Below are positions 8,521 to 18,400 of a DNA stretch of 64,000 bases, piece after piece. The translations under genes and the position numbers were made by a program. Source of the stretch: Herminiimonas sp. Its GTDB lineage: Bacteria > Pseudomonadota > Gammaproteobacteria > Burkholderiales > Burkholderiaceae_D. The stretch lies in assembly GCA_028292665.1 (NCBI GenBank), contig JAQGLW010000134.1, positions 1-64,000 of the forward strand, written 5' to 3'. Position 1 is the stretch's first letter. Every line of letters begins with the position of its first letter. The notes below the pieces were generated by a model. The model was not told where the DNA came from. It saw nothing but the letters and a program-made list of their open reading frames with translations, and ran no database searches.

Positions 8521-9225
8521 TTGACGTCTGCCATTATTCTCGCGGGCGGTCTGGGTACCCGGCTTCGGAGTGCGGTACCCGACCTGCCGAAGCCGATGGC
8601 TCCAATCAGCGGTCGTCCGTTTCTCGAACATCAGATGGATTACTGGATAGCTCAGGGCATAAGCCGTTTTGTGCTCTCCATCGGCTATCGCCATGAAGTA
8701 ATCGTCGATCACTTCGGTAGCAGGTACAACGGTGCAGAGGTTGATTACGTTATTGAGCAATCCCCATTGGGCACGGGAGGAGCGCTGTTATTGGCCGCAG
8801 AGAAAGCCGGCAACACAAAGCCTTTTCTCTTGCTGAACGGAGATACTTATTTTGCCGTGAACTTGACTACGCTGGAAACGTTTTTCCGAAAGACCGATGC
8901 CGACTGGTGTTTTTCCATGTTCCGCGCAAACGAGCCGGGCCGATATATGGGAATGGACGTGGCGCTCGATGGAAGAATCAACTCGCTCAAGTCGGGTACC
9001 GGAGAACCCGGGCGCCTGGCAAATGGCGGAGTATATTTGGTGCATCCGCGTGCGTTGAGCAGCGGCAAATTTTCGCCGGGCGATAAAGTGTCTCTTGAAG
9101 ACGATATCTTTCCGGCTGCAATGAATTCCGGGCAACGATTTTTTGGTATTGAGTTCACCGGCAACTTTATCGATATTGGTGTGCCCGATGATTATTATCG
9201 CGCTCCGTCTCTGGTCAAATTATAG
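8521..9225 (+). CDS. hddC: Nucleotidyltransferase, D-glycero-alpha-D-manno-heptose-1-phosphate guanylyltransferase type
   Basis: The 234-residue NTP_transferase protein begins with the activation motif GGLGTRL and has PKPMAPI, SPLGTGGAL and NGDTYF. This length and motif set fit HddC/RmlA-short type enzymes, which transfer GMP (or another NMP) to a sugar 1-phosphate. The start is TTG at 8521, preceded by GAGG at 8512-8515, because the Rossmann strand starts at residue 4 and no upstream ATG is available. Together with the HddA and GmhA types it argues for a GDP-heptose route. The base specificity is inferred from neighbours, not from residues. Confidence 0.8.
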   Translation: MTSAIILAGGLGTRLRSAVPDLPKPMAPISGRPFLEHQMDYWIAQGISRFVLSIGYRHEVIVDHFGSRYNGAEVDYVIEQSPLGTGGALLLAAEKAGNTKPFLLLNGDTYFAVNLTTLETFFRKTDADWCFSMFRANEPGRYMGMDVALDGRINSLKSGTGEPGRLANGGVYLVHPRALSSGKFSPGDKVSLEDDIFPAAMNSGQRFFGIEFTGNFIDIGVPDDYYRAPSLVKL

Positions 9226-9234
9226 AAGGCCCTT

Positions 9235-9822
9235 ATGCTGAATCCGACTGAACGCCTCAAGAAAAATGTGCAAGTTTCGATCGAAGCCAAACAGCTATTG
9301 CTCGCCGACGAATCATGCATGAAGATATTTTCAGATGCGGTAGAAGCCGTGGTTGCCAGGTACAAAAATGGCGGACGTATCTACATTGCCGGGAACGGTG
9401 GATCAGCAGCGGACGCACAACATCTGGCCGCAGAATTCGTCAGCAAACTCGCGCGGGACCGTGCCCCGCTGCCGGCAGAAGCGCTTACCGTAGACAGCTC
9501 CATTCTGACCGCTATCGGCAACGATTACGGCTATGATCAGGTGTTTTCCAGGCAGATTGCAGGCAAGGCGACACAAAAGGATGTATTTCTCGGTATAACG
9601 ACCTCAGGCCAATCGCCCAACATCCTCAAGGCATTGGAACAGTGCCGTACGATGGGAGTGCCGAGCGTGGTTTTCTGCGGCCGTGATGGCGGCGCTGCAA
9701 AGGCAATGGCTGACTACTGCGTCATTGCCCCCGGCAAATTCACGAGCACGATTCAGGAACTCCACCTTGTACTGGCACACACGCTGTGTGAAAGCGTGGA
9801 AGTGGCAATTTTCGGCGAATAA
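9235..9822 (+). CDS. gmhA: Sedoheptulose-7-phosphate isomerase (GmhA/LpcA type)
   Basis: The 195-residue SIS-domain protein has AGNGGSAADAQHLAAEF near residues 52-68, SSILTAIGNDYGYDQVF, and TTSGQSPNI, all typical of GmhA. It converts D-sedoheptulose 7-phosphate to D-glycero-D-manno-heptose 7-phosphate, the substrate for HddA. The length matches the family. It lies 9 bases after hddC. A separate gmhA for core LPS heptose may exist elsewhere in the genome; this copy looks dedicated to the cassette. Confidence 0.9.
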   Translation: MLNPTERLKKNVQVSIEAKQLLLADESCMKIFSDAVEAVVARYKNGGRIYIAGNGGSAADAQHLAAEFVSKLARDRAPLPAEALTVDSSILTAIGNDYGYDQVFSRQIAGKATQKDVFLGITTSGQSPNILKALEQCRTMGVPSVVFCGRDGGAAKAMADYCVIAPGKFTSTIQELHLVLAHTLCESVEVAIFGE

Positions 9823-9857
9823 TTTTTTAGACAATCATAAAATCAAAAGGAACTTCA

Positions 9858-10796
9858 ATGAGCTACAACATTCTCGTCACCGGCGGTGCCGGCTACCTCG
9901 GTTCCACCATGGTTCCGGATTTGCTGAACGCGGGCCACAAGGTGACGGTCGTGGACAACTTCATGTTCAAGCAAACCAGTCTGAACCATGTATGTCACAA
10001 CCCCAATTTCAACGTGGTAAAAGGCGATATTCGGATAGAGGCCACGATGGCGCCGCTAATGAAAAAAGCGGACATAATCATTCCGCTGGCAGCATTGGTC
10101 GGCGCACCGATTTGCAGTCTTGATCCGGTTGGTGCGACCACGACCAACCACGATGCTATTACGCTGATGTTGAACTTGCTTTCGAAGCAGCAAATTGTAT
10201 TGATGCCGACAACCAACAGCGCTTACGGTACCGGCGATGAAAACAACTTCTGCACCGAAGAATCTCCGCTGCGTCCGATTTCGTTGTATGCCAAAGAAAA
10301 GGTTGGAATCGAAAAGGAGCTGATGCAACGCGAGAATGCGATCAGTTTTCGCCTGGCCACCGTATTCGGCATGTCACCGCGCATGCGCATTGACTTGCTG
10401 GTAAACGATTTTACCTATCGCGCCGTCTATGATCGCTTTGTAGTGTTGTTTGAAAGTTCGTTCAAGCGTAACTATGTACATGTCCGTGACGTTTCGCGCG
10501 TATTCCAACACGCTATCGTCAATTTCGACAAGATGAAGGGCCAGGTATATAACGTTGGCCTTTCCGACGCCAATGTATCGAAACGGGAGCTGTGCGAGCG
10601 AATCCAGAAACAGGTGCCGGACTTCACCTTCATCGATGCACCTGTCGGAAAGGATCCTGACCAGCGCAACTACGTCGTGTCCAATGAAAAGCTCGAGGCG
10701 ACAGGATTCAGGACTTCCGTGTCGCTCGATGCCGGTATTGCAGAACTGATCAAAGGTTACACAATGATCAAAAACACGCAATACGGCAACGTCTGA
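9858..10796 (+). CDS. NAD-dependent epimerase/dehydratase (extended SDR) of the heptose cassette
   Basis: The 312-residue extended SDR has TGGAGYLGS at residues 7-15, a Ser/Tyr/Lys triad in TTNSAYG and YAKEK, and the C-terminal substrate region with RNYVHVRDVSR. It is shorter than Gmd-type dehydratases (about 345-370 residues) and does not show the Gmd-specific NHESPxRGE stretch, so it is not an obvious GDP-heptose 4,6-dehydratase. An epimerase or reductase role on a nucleotide-linked sugar is likely. It follows gmhA by 35 bases with AAAGGAA before the ATG. Confidence 0.75.
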   Translation: MSYNILVTGGAGYLGSTMVPDLLNAGHKVTVVDNFMFKQTSLNHVCHNPNFNVVKGDIRIEATMAPLMKKADIIIPLAALVGAPICSLDPVGATTTNHDAITLMLNLLSKQQIVLMPTTNSAYGTGDENNFCTEESPLRPISLYAKEKVGIEKELMQRENAISFRLATVFGMSPRMRIDLLVNDFTYRAVYDRFVVLFESSFKRNYVHVRDVSRVFQHAIVNFDKMKGQVYNVGLSDANVSKRELCERIQKQVPDFTFIDAPVGKDPDQRNYVVSNEKLEATGFRTSVSLDAGIAELIKGYTMIKNTQYGNV

Positions 10797-10810
10797 AAAA
10801 GAGAACGGCT

Positions 10811-11401
10811 ATGTCTCATGCGGATGGTGAATCGAAGATTACCCTTCGTTCTCGCCAGCTGGTCTGTGAGAACACGGTCTTTTCCGTTTTTGTCGACCAC
10901 ATTGTCGGGAAGGAAGGCCTCGAAGTTCCACGTTACCTGAGCGTATTGCCAAAAAATGTGGTCGGCGATTCGATTTCGGGAGTCGCAGTCCTCCCTGTAA
11001 TGAATGGGAAGCTCGGCTTGATCCGGATCTTCAGGCATCCACTGGGTCGATGGTCATGGGAAGCTCCCAAAGGCATGGTGGAAGCCGGCGAAGAGCTGCC
11101 ATTCGCCGCATTGCGTGAACTTCGGGAAGAGACCGGATTTTCGGTGCCAAGGGAAAATCTGGTTGACCTTGGCGCAATTGCGCCCGAGCCGGGGGTTCTG
11201 AAGGGACGAATCAGATTATTCTCGGCCGCACTTGCCGGAAGTACCGGAGGGAAGGCGGACGGTGAAATCGGTCACGGCGAGATGGCATTTTTTACCCGTG
11301 AAGAAGTGATCAAACTGATTGAATCCGGGGAAATTGAAGATGCCTGTACGTTGGCCATTATGCTCAAGCACGAGATTAGTCAGAAAAGCAGTGCTGCTTG
11401 A
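10811..11401 (+). CDS. Nudix hydrolase
   Basis: The 196-residue protein carries a complete Nudix box (GX5EX7REUXEEXGU) around residues 90-112, starting GMVEAGEELP and ending RELREETGF. Overall it resembles ADP-ribose/nucleotide-sugar pyrophosphatases of the YffH/NudF type. It follows the SDR by 14 bases and ends the compact cassette. Possible roles are hydrolysis of a GDP-sugar side product or of ADP-ribose/ADP-sugars. A role in the pathway is inferred from position only. Confidence 0.85.
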   Translation: MSHADGESKITLRSRQLVCENTVFSVFVDHIVGKEGLEVPRYLSVLPKNVVGDSISGVAVLPVMNGKLGLIRIFRHPLGRWSWEAPKGMVEAGEELPFAALRELREETGFSVPRENLVDLGAIAPEPGVLKGRIRLFSAALAGSTGGKADGEIGHGEMAFFTREEVIKLIESGEIEDACTLAIMLKHEISQKSSAA

Positions 11402-11507
11402 TTCGACCTATCCGCACTTCATTGGAGAAATTAGTACCGGTCGAGTCAGTTTGTCCTGTAGCTTTATTGGGAAATAGTATAAAAATGGAATTATTTGCGA
11501 GATTAAT

Positions 11508-12320
11508 TTGAACGAAACGAAGAAACAACGTTTTAAGCAGGATATCGAGGAAGAGCTGATTGATGAGGCGGACATCAGGGATGCTGCTACGCTTGAATTT
11601 TCTCATCGCACAACCACGAAAAGCAGCCTGTTCACGGTTCTTGCAAGAATGTTGCGGAGGAAACGGTTTATCTTGGCCGTGCTGTTGCTTGTAATGGCTG
11701 GCTTAGTGTTATATCTGAGGCAAATAGGCTATTTAACGCCCCAGCACGTACTTGCCGATATCCAGCAGCATCCTTCGCTGGCGCCGATCATCTTCGCCCT
11801 TGTCTATGCGGCGATGGTGATTTTTCTGCTGCCTACACTGCCGCTCAATCTTGCGGCCGGGTTTCTTTGGGGGCCGGTTGGCGGTACGGTCTTGTCCGTG
11901 TTCGCAGCGACACTGGGGGCGTCGATATCATTTTTGGCCGCGCGCTACCTGGTAGGGTCGTTTTTGCGGGACAAATTCAGAAGCAGAGTCTGGCGCTGGC
12001 TGCAATTGGAGATCAAGAAGAGTGAATGGCAAGTCATGGGTTTCACCCGTCTCAATCCAATATTTCCATTCGGGCCTCTGAATTATTTTTTTGGTTTCAC
12101 GTCGGTGACGTTCGGCCGATTTCTCTGGACGACTGCGCTCTTCATAGTTCCGCCGTCAGCCTTGTTTTCAGTCATTGGCGACTCCATTGGCGGTATCGTG
12201 ATGGATGGCGCTTCTCAAAATCTGGTGCGCAATGTGGTGGCGTTCTCGGCAGGTGTTACCGCGCTAGTTGTGTTGCGATTGGCAATGAAAAGATTTGGCG
12301 TCTTCAAGAAGTTAAAGTAA
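11508..12320 (+). CDS. TVP38/TMEM64 family membrane protein (DedA-like, SNARE-associated domain)
   Basis: The 270-residue protein has a charged N-terminus of about 45 residues, then hydrophobic segments near 57-75, 92-115, 125-150 and beyond. It shows the VTT-domain stretch LPTLPLNLAAGFLWGP and the later NPIFPFGPLNYFFG. DedA/TVP38 proteins are implicated in transbilayer movement of undecaprenyl phosphate and other lipids, which would suit a polysaccharide locus. Start choice is weak: TTG at 11508 has no strong Shine-Dalgarno, and the next in-frame ATG (11649) falls just before the first membrane segment. The 106-base gap before it suggests its own promoter or a loose operon join. Confidence 0.75.
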   Translation: MNETKKQRFKQDIEEELIDEADIRDAATLEFSHRTTTKSSLFTVLARMLRRKRFILAVLLLVMAGLVLYLRQIGYLTPQHVLADIQQHPSLAPIIFALVYAAMVIFLLPTLPLNLAAGFLWGPVGGTVLSVFAATLGASISFLAARYLVGSFLRDKFRSRVWRWLQLEIKKSEWQVMGFTRLNPIFPFGPLNYFFGFTSVTFGRFLWTTALFIVPPSALFSVIGDSIGGIVMDGASQNLVRNVVAFSAGVTALVVLRLAMKRFGVFKKLK

Positions 12321-12361
12321 AGATTATCTGAAATCAGGTTTATTTTTGAATGGGATGTTGA

Positions 12362-13066
12362 ATGAAAACCACGCTGCTGGTAATGACGCTTAACGAGATT
12401 GACGGCATGAAGGCCATCATGCCGCAGATAGACAAGAGCTGGTGTGACCAGATCATCATTGTCGATGGCGGGTCGACGGACGGGACGATTGAATGGGCGC
12501 GGGAGAACGGCTATTTTGTGTACGTGCAAAAGCAGCGGGGATTTCGACACGCCTATGTGGAAGTTCTGCCGCATGTCGAGGGCGATGTGATTTTGACCTT
12601 TAGCCCGGACGGGAACTCTGTTGCCGGGTTGATTCCCGAACTGATCGCCAAGATGAAGGAAGGGTACGACATGGTGATTGTCTCACGCTATCTCGGTGAG
12701 GCTAAAAGTGCGGACGATGATTTCATAACCGGGTTCGGCAATTGGCTGTTCACCAAGACAGTGAATCTGCTGCATGGCGGCCACTATACGGATGTGATGG
12801 TAATTTATCGCGCATATCGCAAGCAAATCATCTATGACCTGGAATTGCATACTGATGAAGCTTACGCAACGGCCGAGAAGCTGTTCACCACGAAGATCAG
12901 TTGGGAGCCTCTGCTTTCGGTAAGGGCGGCCAAAAAGAAATTGAAGATAACGGAAATACCGGGGGATGAACCTCCGCGAATCGGCGGCGAAAGAAAGCTT
13001 CAGATTTTCCGATGGGGCGGCGCTTATTACTTCCAGTTTCTTCGCGAGTTCTTTTGCTGGCGCTGA
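12362..13066 (+). CDS. Family 2 glycosyltransferase, DPM1-like
   Basis: The 234-residue GT-A protein has the opening LLVMTLNEIDGM, the nucleotide-binding IIVDGGSTDGT near residue 38, and a D-x-D-like GDVILTFSPDGNS segment. No C-terminal membrane anchor like that of GtrB is obvious. Proteins of this type use GDP- or dTDP-sugars to load a polyprenyl phosphate or a glycan acceptor. It sits between the TVP38 protein and the Wzm/Wzt exporter, so an early assembly step or primer modification is plausible. Confidence 0.8.
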   Translation: MKTTLLVMTLNEIDGMKAIMPQIDKSWCDQIIIVDGGSTDGTIEWARENGYFVYVQKQRGFRHAYVEVLPHVEGDVILTFSPDGNSVAGLIPELIAKMKEGYDMVIVSRYLGEAKSADDDFITGFGNWLFTKTVNLLHGGHYTDVMVIYRAYRKQIIYDLELHTDEAYATAEKLFTTKISWEPLLSVRAAKKKLKITEIPGDEPPRIGGERKLQIFRWGGAYYFQFLREFFCWR

Positions 13067-13147
13067 AAGCATGGATATTCGGGATGAAAGTCGTCACGTT
13101 GCCTTGACTTGCAATTTTGGTAAACCGCTATCTGCGGATGTAGGATT

Positions 13148-13984
13148 ATGCAAGTAAAGAAAAAAATCGGACATAAACCCACGACCCCATTTTCCGTCTT
13201 CAGCAGCTTCTGGAGTCAGAAGGAGTTGATATGGCAGTTAAGCAAGCGGGAAGTGATCGGTCGTTACCGCGGATCGATCTTCGGATTGCTCTGGTCATTT
13301 GTGATTCCAGTCCTGATGCTTACGATTTATACGTTTGTATTCAGCTATATTTTTCAAGCGCGCTGGGGTGGCGGGACGGAAAGCAAGGCTGATTATGCGT
13401 TGTTCCTTTTTGCAGGGTTGATTGTCCATACTTTGTTTGCCGAGTGCGTCGTCAGAGCTCCCGGATTAATCATCGGTAATGTGAATTTCGTCAAGCGAGT
13501 TGTGTTCCCGATTGAAGTATTGCCTTGGGTTGCCATGTTGTCCGGCATCTTCCATACGACCTTGAGTATCGTGGCCTTACTAGTATTTTATGCGGCAATC
13601 CATAGCGGTTTGCATTGGACGGTTGTTTTCTTGCCCATCGTACTCTTTCCGCTCATTTTGTTTACCATGGGGGTTTCCTGGTTTTTGGCGTCTGCCGGGA
13701 CGTTCGTCCGGGACGTTGGCCAGACGGTGGGCATCATGACGACAGTACTTTTATTCATGAGTCCCATTTTTTACCCAGCGTCTATTTTGCCAAAAAATAT
13801 CCGCCCTCTCCTTTTCCTGAATCCACTGACATTTATCATCGAACAGGCGCGAGACGTTTTGATTATGGGTAATACGCCGGCATGGATGCGTTTGGGAATT
13901 TACTATGCGATCAGCGTTTTAATGGCCTGGCTGGGATTGTATTGGTTCCAGAAAACTCGTAAAGGATTTGCCGATGTGCTCTGA
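13148..13984 (+). CDS. wzm: Polysaccharide ABC exporter, membrane subunit (Wzm)
   Basis: The 278-residue ABC-2 type permease has six predicted membrane spans. The N-terminal cytoplasmic element LIWQLSKREVIGRYRGS just before the first span is characteristic of Wzm/KpsM/TagG. It pairs with the ATPase whose start overlaps its end by 17 bases. Together they move undecaprenyl-linked O-antigen or a similar glycan from cytoplasm to periplasm after full-length synthesis inside the cell. Confidence 0.92.
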   Translation: MQVKKKIGHKPTTPFSVFSSFWSQKELIWQLSKREVIGRYRGSIFGLLWSFVIPVLMLTIYTFVFSYIFQARWGGGTESKADYALFLFAGLIVHTLFAECVVRAPGLIIGNVNFVKRVVFPIEVLPWVAMLSGIFHTTLSIVALLVFYAAIHSGLHWTVVFLPIVLFPLILFTMGVSWFLASAGTFVRDVGQTVGIMTTVLLFMSPIFYPASILPKNIRPLLFLNPLTFIIEQARDVLIMGNTPAWMRLGIYYAISVLMAWLGLYWFQKTRKGFADVL

Positions 13985-15332
13985 CGTGGTTATCCGGGCG
14001 GCTAATCTTGGCAAATGTTATGAGATCTATGCAAAGCCAATGGACCGGATGTGGCAGCTTTTCATGGGAAGCCGAAAACAGCTCTATCAGGAATTTTGGG
14101 CGTTGCGCGACGCATCGTTCGAGATCAAGAAAGGCGAAACCATCGGAATCGTCGGAAGAAACGGTTCCGGTAAATCGACCTTGTTGCAGTTATTGTGCGG
14201 CACGCTGACCCCGACGACCGGAGAGATAGAAGTCAATGGCCGCGTGGCCGCCTTGCTGGAATTGGGAGCGGGCTTCAACCCGGAATTCACGGGGCGAGAA
14301 AATGTTTATCTCAACGCCAGCATCATGGGATTATCACGCCACGAGATCAATGAAAAATTTGCGTCAATAGAGGCATTTGCAGAAATCGGTGCATTCATCG
14401 ACCAACCGATCAAATCGTATTCAAGCGGCATGTTTGTCCGTTTGGCCTTTGCGATCGTCGCGCATCTGGATGCCGATATCCTGGTGATCGATGAAGCATT
14501 GGCGGTGGGGGATGCGTTTTTTACGCAAAAATGCATGCGGTTCCTCAGGAAATTCAAAGAAACAGGGACCGTCGTTTTTGTGAGCCATGACAGCTCATCG
14601 GTAATCAATCTTTGCCAGCGAGCCATTTGGCTGGATAAAGGGTGCGTTCAGAAGGTAGGAACTGCAAAGGAAGTAAGCGAATCCTATCTTGCCGCATTTT
14701 TTGAGGCGCAGCAGGGCGCGTCGGCAGTGAAGGAAAATCCCGACGAAGAGAAAAATGACGCCAGGCGGATGGCGCCCCTGGTAGACCAACGCCTGTCCTT
14801 TGTGAACCAAAGTCCCTTGCGGAATGACATCGAGCTTTTTAAATTCGTTCCGGATGCAGCCGCATTTGGAAAAGGCGGTGGCCGGATCACTTTTGTCGGC
14901 TTGGTCGACGAAAGCGGGAATCCGTTCTCTTGGATCGTCGGTGGTGAGAAAATGCGCCTGCTGGTGCGTGCCGAGGCATACGTAGACATCAACTCTCCCA
15001 TCATAGGATTCTATATAAAAGATAGATTGGGCCAGGCTCTGTTTGGCGACAATACGTATCTGACTTACGCAAATGATTCAAAACATGCTTTTGCCGGAGA
15101 ACACATCGAGGCGCAATTCGTTTTTCAGATGCCGATTCTTCCGGTAGGAGAATATACGATTGCGGTTGCCCTGGCTTCGGGTACGCAAGCCGAACATGTA
15201 CATCACCACTGGATTCATGACGCAATGGTGTTCAAATCCCATTCCACCAGCGCCACAGTCGGTCTGGTAGGCATTCCAATGCTGGGCATTAGCCTCAACA
15301 AATTCACACATGATCAAAGAATCCCTGCTTAG
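13968..15332 (+). CDS. wzt: Polysaccharide ABC exporter, ATPase with C-terminal Wzt carbohydrate-binding domain
   Basis: The 454-residue protein has Walker A GRNGSGKST near residue 60, signature YSSGMFVRLAF near residue 150 and Walker B DILVIDEALAVGD near residue 170. After about residue 280 follows a beta-rich Wzt_C-type domain (FVGLVDESGNPFSW onward), present only in the long form of the family. In the E. coli O8/O9a systems this domain recognises the modified non-reducing end of the finished chain. The next gene begins with a methyltransferase domain, which could supply such a terminal mark. ATG at 13968 or 13974 are equally possible. Confidence 0.93.
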   Translation: MPMCSDVVIRAANLGKCYEIYAKPMDRMWQLFMGSRKQLYQEFWALRDASFEIKKGETIGIVGRNGSGKSTLLQLLCGTLTPTTGEIEVNGRVAALLELGAGFNPEFTGRENVYLNASIMGLSRHEINEKFASIEAFAEIGAFIDQPIKSYSSGMFVRLAFAIVAHLDADILVIDEALAVGDAFFTQKCMRFLRKFKETGTVVFVSHDSSSVINLCQRAIWLDKGCVQKVGTAKEVSESYLAAFFEAQQGASAVKENPDEEKNDARRMAPLVDQRLSFVNQSPLRNDIELFKFVPDAAAFGKGGGRITFVGLVDESGNPFSWIVGGEKMRLLVRAEAYVDINSPIIGFYIKDRLGQALFGDNTYLTYANDSKHAFAGEHIEAQFVFQMPILPVGEYTIAVALASGTQAEHVHHHWIHDAMVFKSHSTSATVGLVGIPMLGISLNKFTHDQRIPA

Positions 15333-15405
15333 CCGGATGGCGAGGTCATAACGGCGGCGGTCAGGCCGACAGGGTGGATTGAAAAGAAGCAAATAGGGGT
15401 GCAGG

Positions 15406-18400
15406 ATGTCTTACGAAAGAATTGTTGACGAAAACTCGGAAGATTCACTTTCCCGGATTGCCCGACTGATTACCCCTAACTCACGCGTGCTCGACCTCGG
15501 GGCCGCTGCTGGTGCATTAGGTCAGCACCTTACTTTGCAAAAGCAGTGCATCGTTGACGGCGTCGAATACGACCCGGAGCAGGCATCGAAAGCGTCAACC
15601 TGGTACCGGAAGCTGCAGGTCGCCAATCTGGAGACCGCGTTGCTGGCCGATCATTTTCCCAAGAATGAATATGACTTCATAATTTGCGCGGACGTTGTGG
15701 AACATCTGCGCGATCCTGATTTTTTGTTGAAGCAACTGCAGGAGATGCTGGCGGAGAACGGCCGGGTTCTGCTGTCCGTGCCGAATATCGGCTATGCAGG
15801 AGTGGTCTCCTCGCTCATATCGGGCGAATTTGAATATGAAGCGGAAGGAATTCTGGATTCCACCCATGTACGGTTTTTTACCAGAAACAGCTTGTTGAGG
15901 ACGCTCGCGAAAAACGGTCTTCGCGTACTAAGCCTGGACGCAATCTCGAAAGATCCGCGCCATTCCGAATTCAGAGATTTTTACCTCGATACGTTATCTC
16001 CCAGTACTTACCGCGACATTATGGCGCGGCCGGATGCATTGACATATCAGTTTATCGTCGTTGCAGCATTTCATGGCGAGGAGAATGTTTCGGTTCCGGA
16101 AGTGCAACCGAACCGGATTACGTACGGGAGCCAGGTATTCTGGAGATTCCCTGAAGAAGTCTTCAACAGTCAGCAGAGTAGGACTGTGGCGGGACTGATA
16201 GGGGTAGAGCTGCAGACGCTTGCCTTCGAACTGCCGGCAATGGAAAGGCCGCCTGTCTCTCTGAGGCTGGACTTGGCGGACCGTCCCGGATACATCAATC
16301 TGCATGCCATCAGGCTGCTGGATAAAAATGGAGTCGAATTGTGGCGCTGGGACGGCAACATATCCACTCTTTCACTCGCGCAGCACCACGACGTTGTCTT
16401 TCTGTTGCCTCCGGCATACTCGCACTGTGTGCTTTTGAGCGGGGACGATCCTTATATCGAGCTGCCGATTGATCTACAGATATTGAAAGGATTGATCGGC
16501 GGGTCCGTTTTGGAAGTCGAGATGGGTTGGCCATTTTCGGCCGATTTTTTGGTTTTGCTCGAATGGCTGGGCGACAAAAAGCTGAAAAACGAATCCTTGA
16601 ACGATGAGTCTGATAACGCGAAAACATCATCGGCCATCATGCAGGATCAATTGGCTCGAATATCTTTAGCGGAAAAGGGAGCGCTAGCTCGTACCAGCAT
16701 GCTGCGAACACATGTCGCGCAGCTCAGGAATGAAAATCACAGCCTGAAAGAAAAATTTCATGATGCTGAAAAATCGAAGCTGAAAATACAAGACCAATTG
16801 GCTCAAGAATTGTTAATGGTTACCAATCTTGAGGCGACGCGTCGTGAGTTGCTTGCGTCTTTACAGAATCAATTGGTTCAAATATCTCTGGCAGAGAAGG
16901 GTGCGCTAACCCGTACCAGCATGCTGCGGGCACATGTCGCGCAGCTCAGAAGTGAAAATCATATCCTAAAAGGTAAAAATCACACCCTCAAAGAAAAATT
17001 TCATGATGCTGAAAAAGCGAAGCTGAAAGCACAGGATCAATTGGCACAAGCATTGCTGGCGGTTAACAATCTTGAAGCGGCACGTCGTGAGTTGCTTGCA
17101 TCCACCTCATGGCGTTTGACAATGCCGGTGCGCGCAATAGGCCGGGTTCTACGTGTCGGGCGAAAACTGGGTATTTCAACTTTGTTGTTATTTTCAAATA
17201 TTCGGCGCGGGGGCACTGAGGTTGCGTTCTCCAAAGATGTCATGGGCCATTTGGATTTTCCGGTTCTCAATAGCAAAGTTGAACAGAGTCCGCTGATTGC
17301 ATCCGGATGGGTCTTTTCAAAAGACAGTCCAATTCTCTCCTTATCGATGTCGATCGACGGGCAGCCTGAATTACCCCTCTCCTATGGTTATGAACGGCCT
17401 GACGTGGCAGAGGCATTTCCCGGCTATCCATCCGCCGAAAAATCCGGTTTCATGGGTAGGGGGCTGCTGAGGCATGAGAAGCGCACCTGCAATCTGCAGA
17501 TATGGGCGACTCTGCAAAACGGAAGCCGGCTCCTGTGTTTTTCCAGGCGTATCAAGGTAACAGCTGCCTCTGCGAAGCAGATGTCGATTCCGGCGACCAT
17601 GCATTTTTTGTATGGTGCGTATAAAAAGGCATGGCGCGCATATCGAGAAGGTCGCTTGCCATTGTCGCCATCAGCCTGGTTCCTGGGAATGCGTCGCTAT
17701 CGTTTGTCAACGCAGGATAGACATCAGCAAGGCTTTTTCCTGCGGTCTTCGGGTTATTCAGGTCCGGTACTTGAACCATACCAGCAGTGGATTGAGACCA
17801 ACCGCCTATCTCCTAAACTGCTTGCGCGCATGAAAGCGGATGCCGAACGACTTTCAAGCAGCGCTGGCGCGCGGATAAGTCTGGTCGTTCCGGTATATAA
17901 CCCACCGCGCCAATTTCTCGAAGAGATGATCGCGTCGGTCACCTCTCAGATATATTCAAACTGGGAGCTTTGCCTGGTCGACGATGCGTCAACTTTACCG
18001 TATGTACGAGAGGTGCTGGAGTCCGCCGCCGGCAGCGATGACCGGATAAAAGTCAAATTTCAACCGGAGAACGGCCATATCGTCAGAGCCACCAATGCAG
18101 GACTGGAGATGGTTACTGCCGAATACGTGGCTTTACTCGATCATGATGACCTTCTGACCCCGGATGCCTTGTTGCACGTGGCCGAGTGTATCGCCAAATA
18201 TTCGGATGTAGATTGGATCTACACCGATGAAGACAAAATCGGTGCCAACGGACAGCGCTTTGATCCTCAATTCAAAGGCGCATGGAGTCCGGAGATGGCG
18301 ATTACGCATAATTTCACCCACCATCTGACAGTCATCCGCACCGACCTTATCGACAAGGCCGGAGGAATGCGTACCGGATTCGAGGGCGCGCAGGACATAG

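Noticed and set aside
16642-17103. CRISPR-like repeat array
   Set aside because: There are only two long, coding, in-frame copies with no spacers; it is a coiled-coil duplication.
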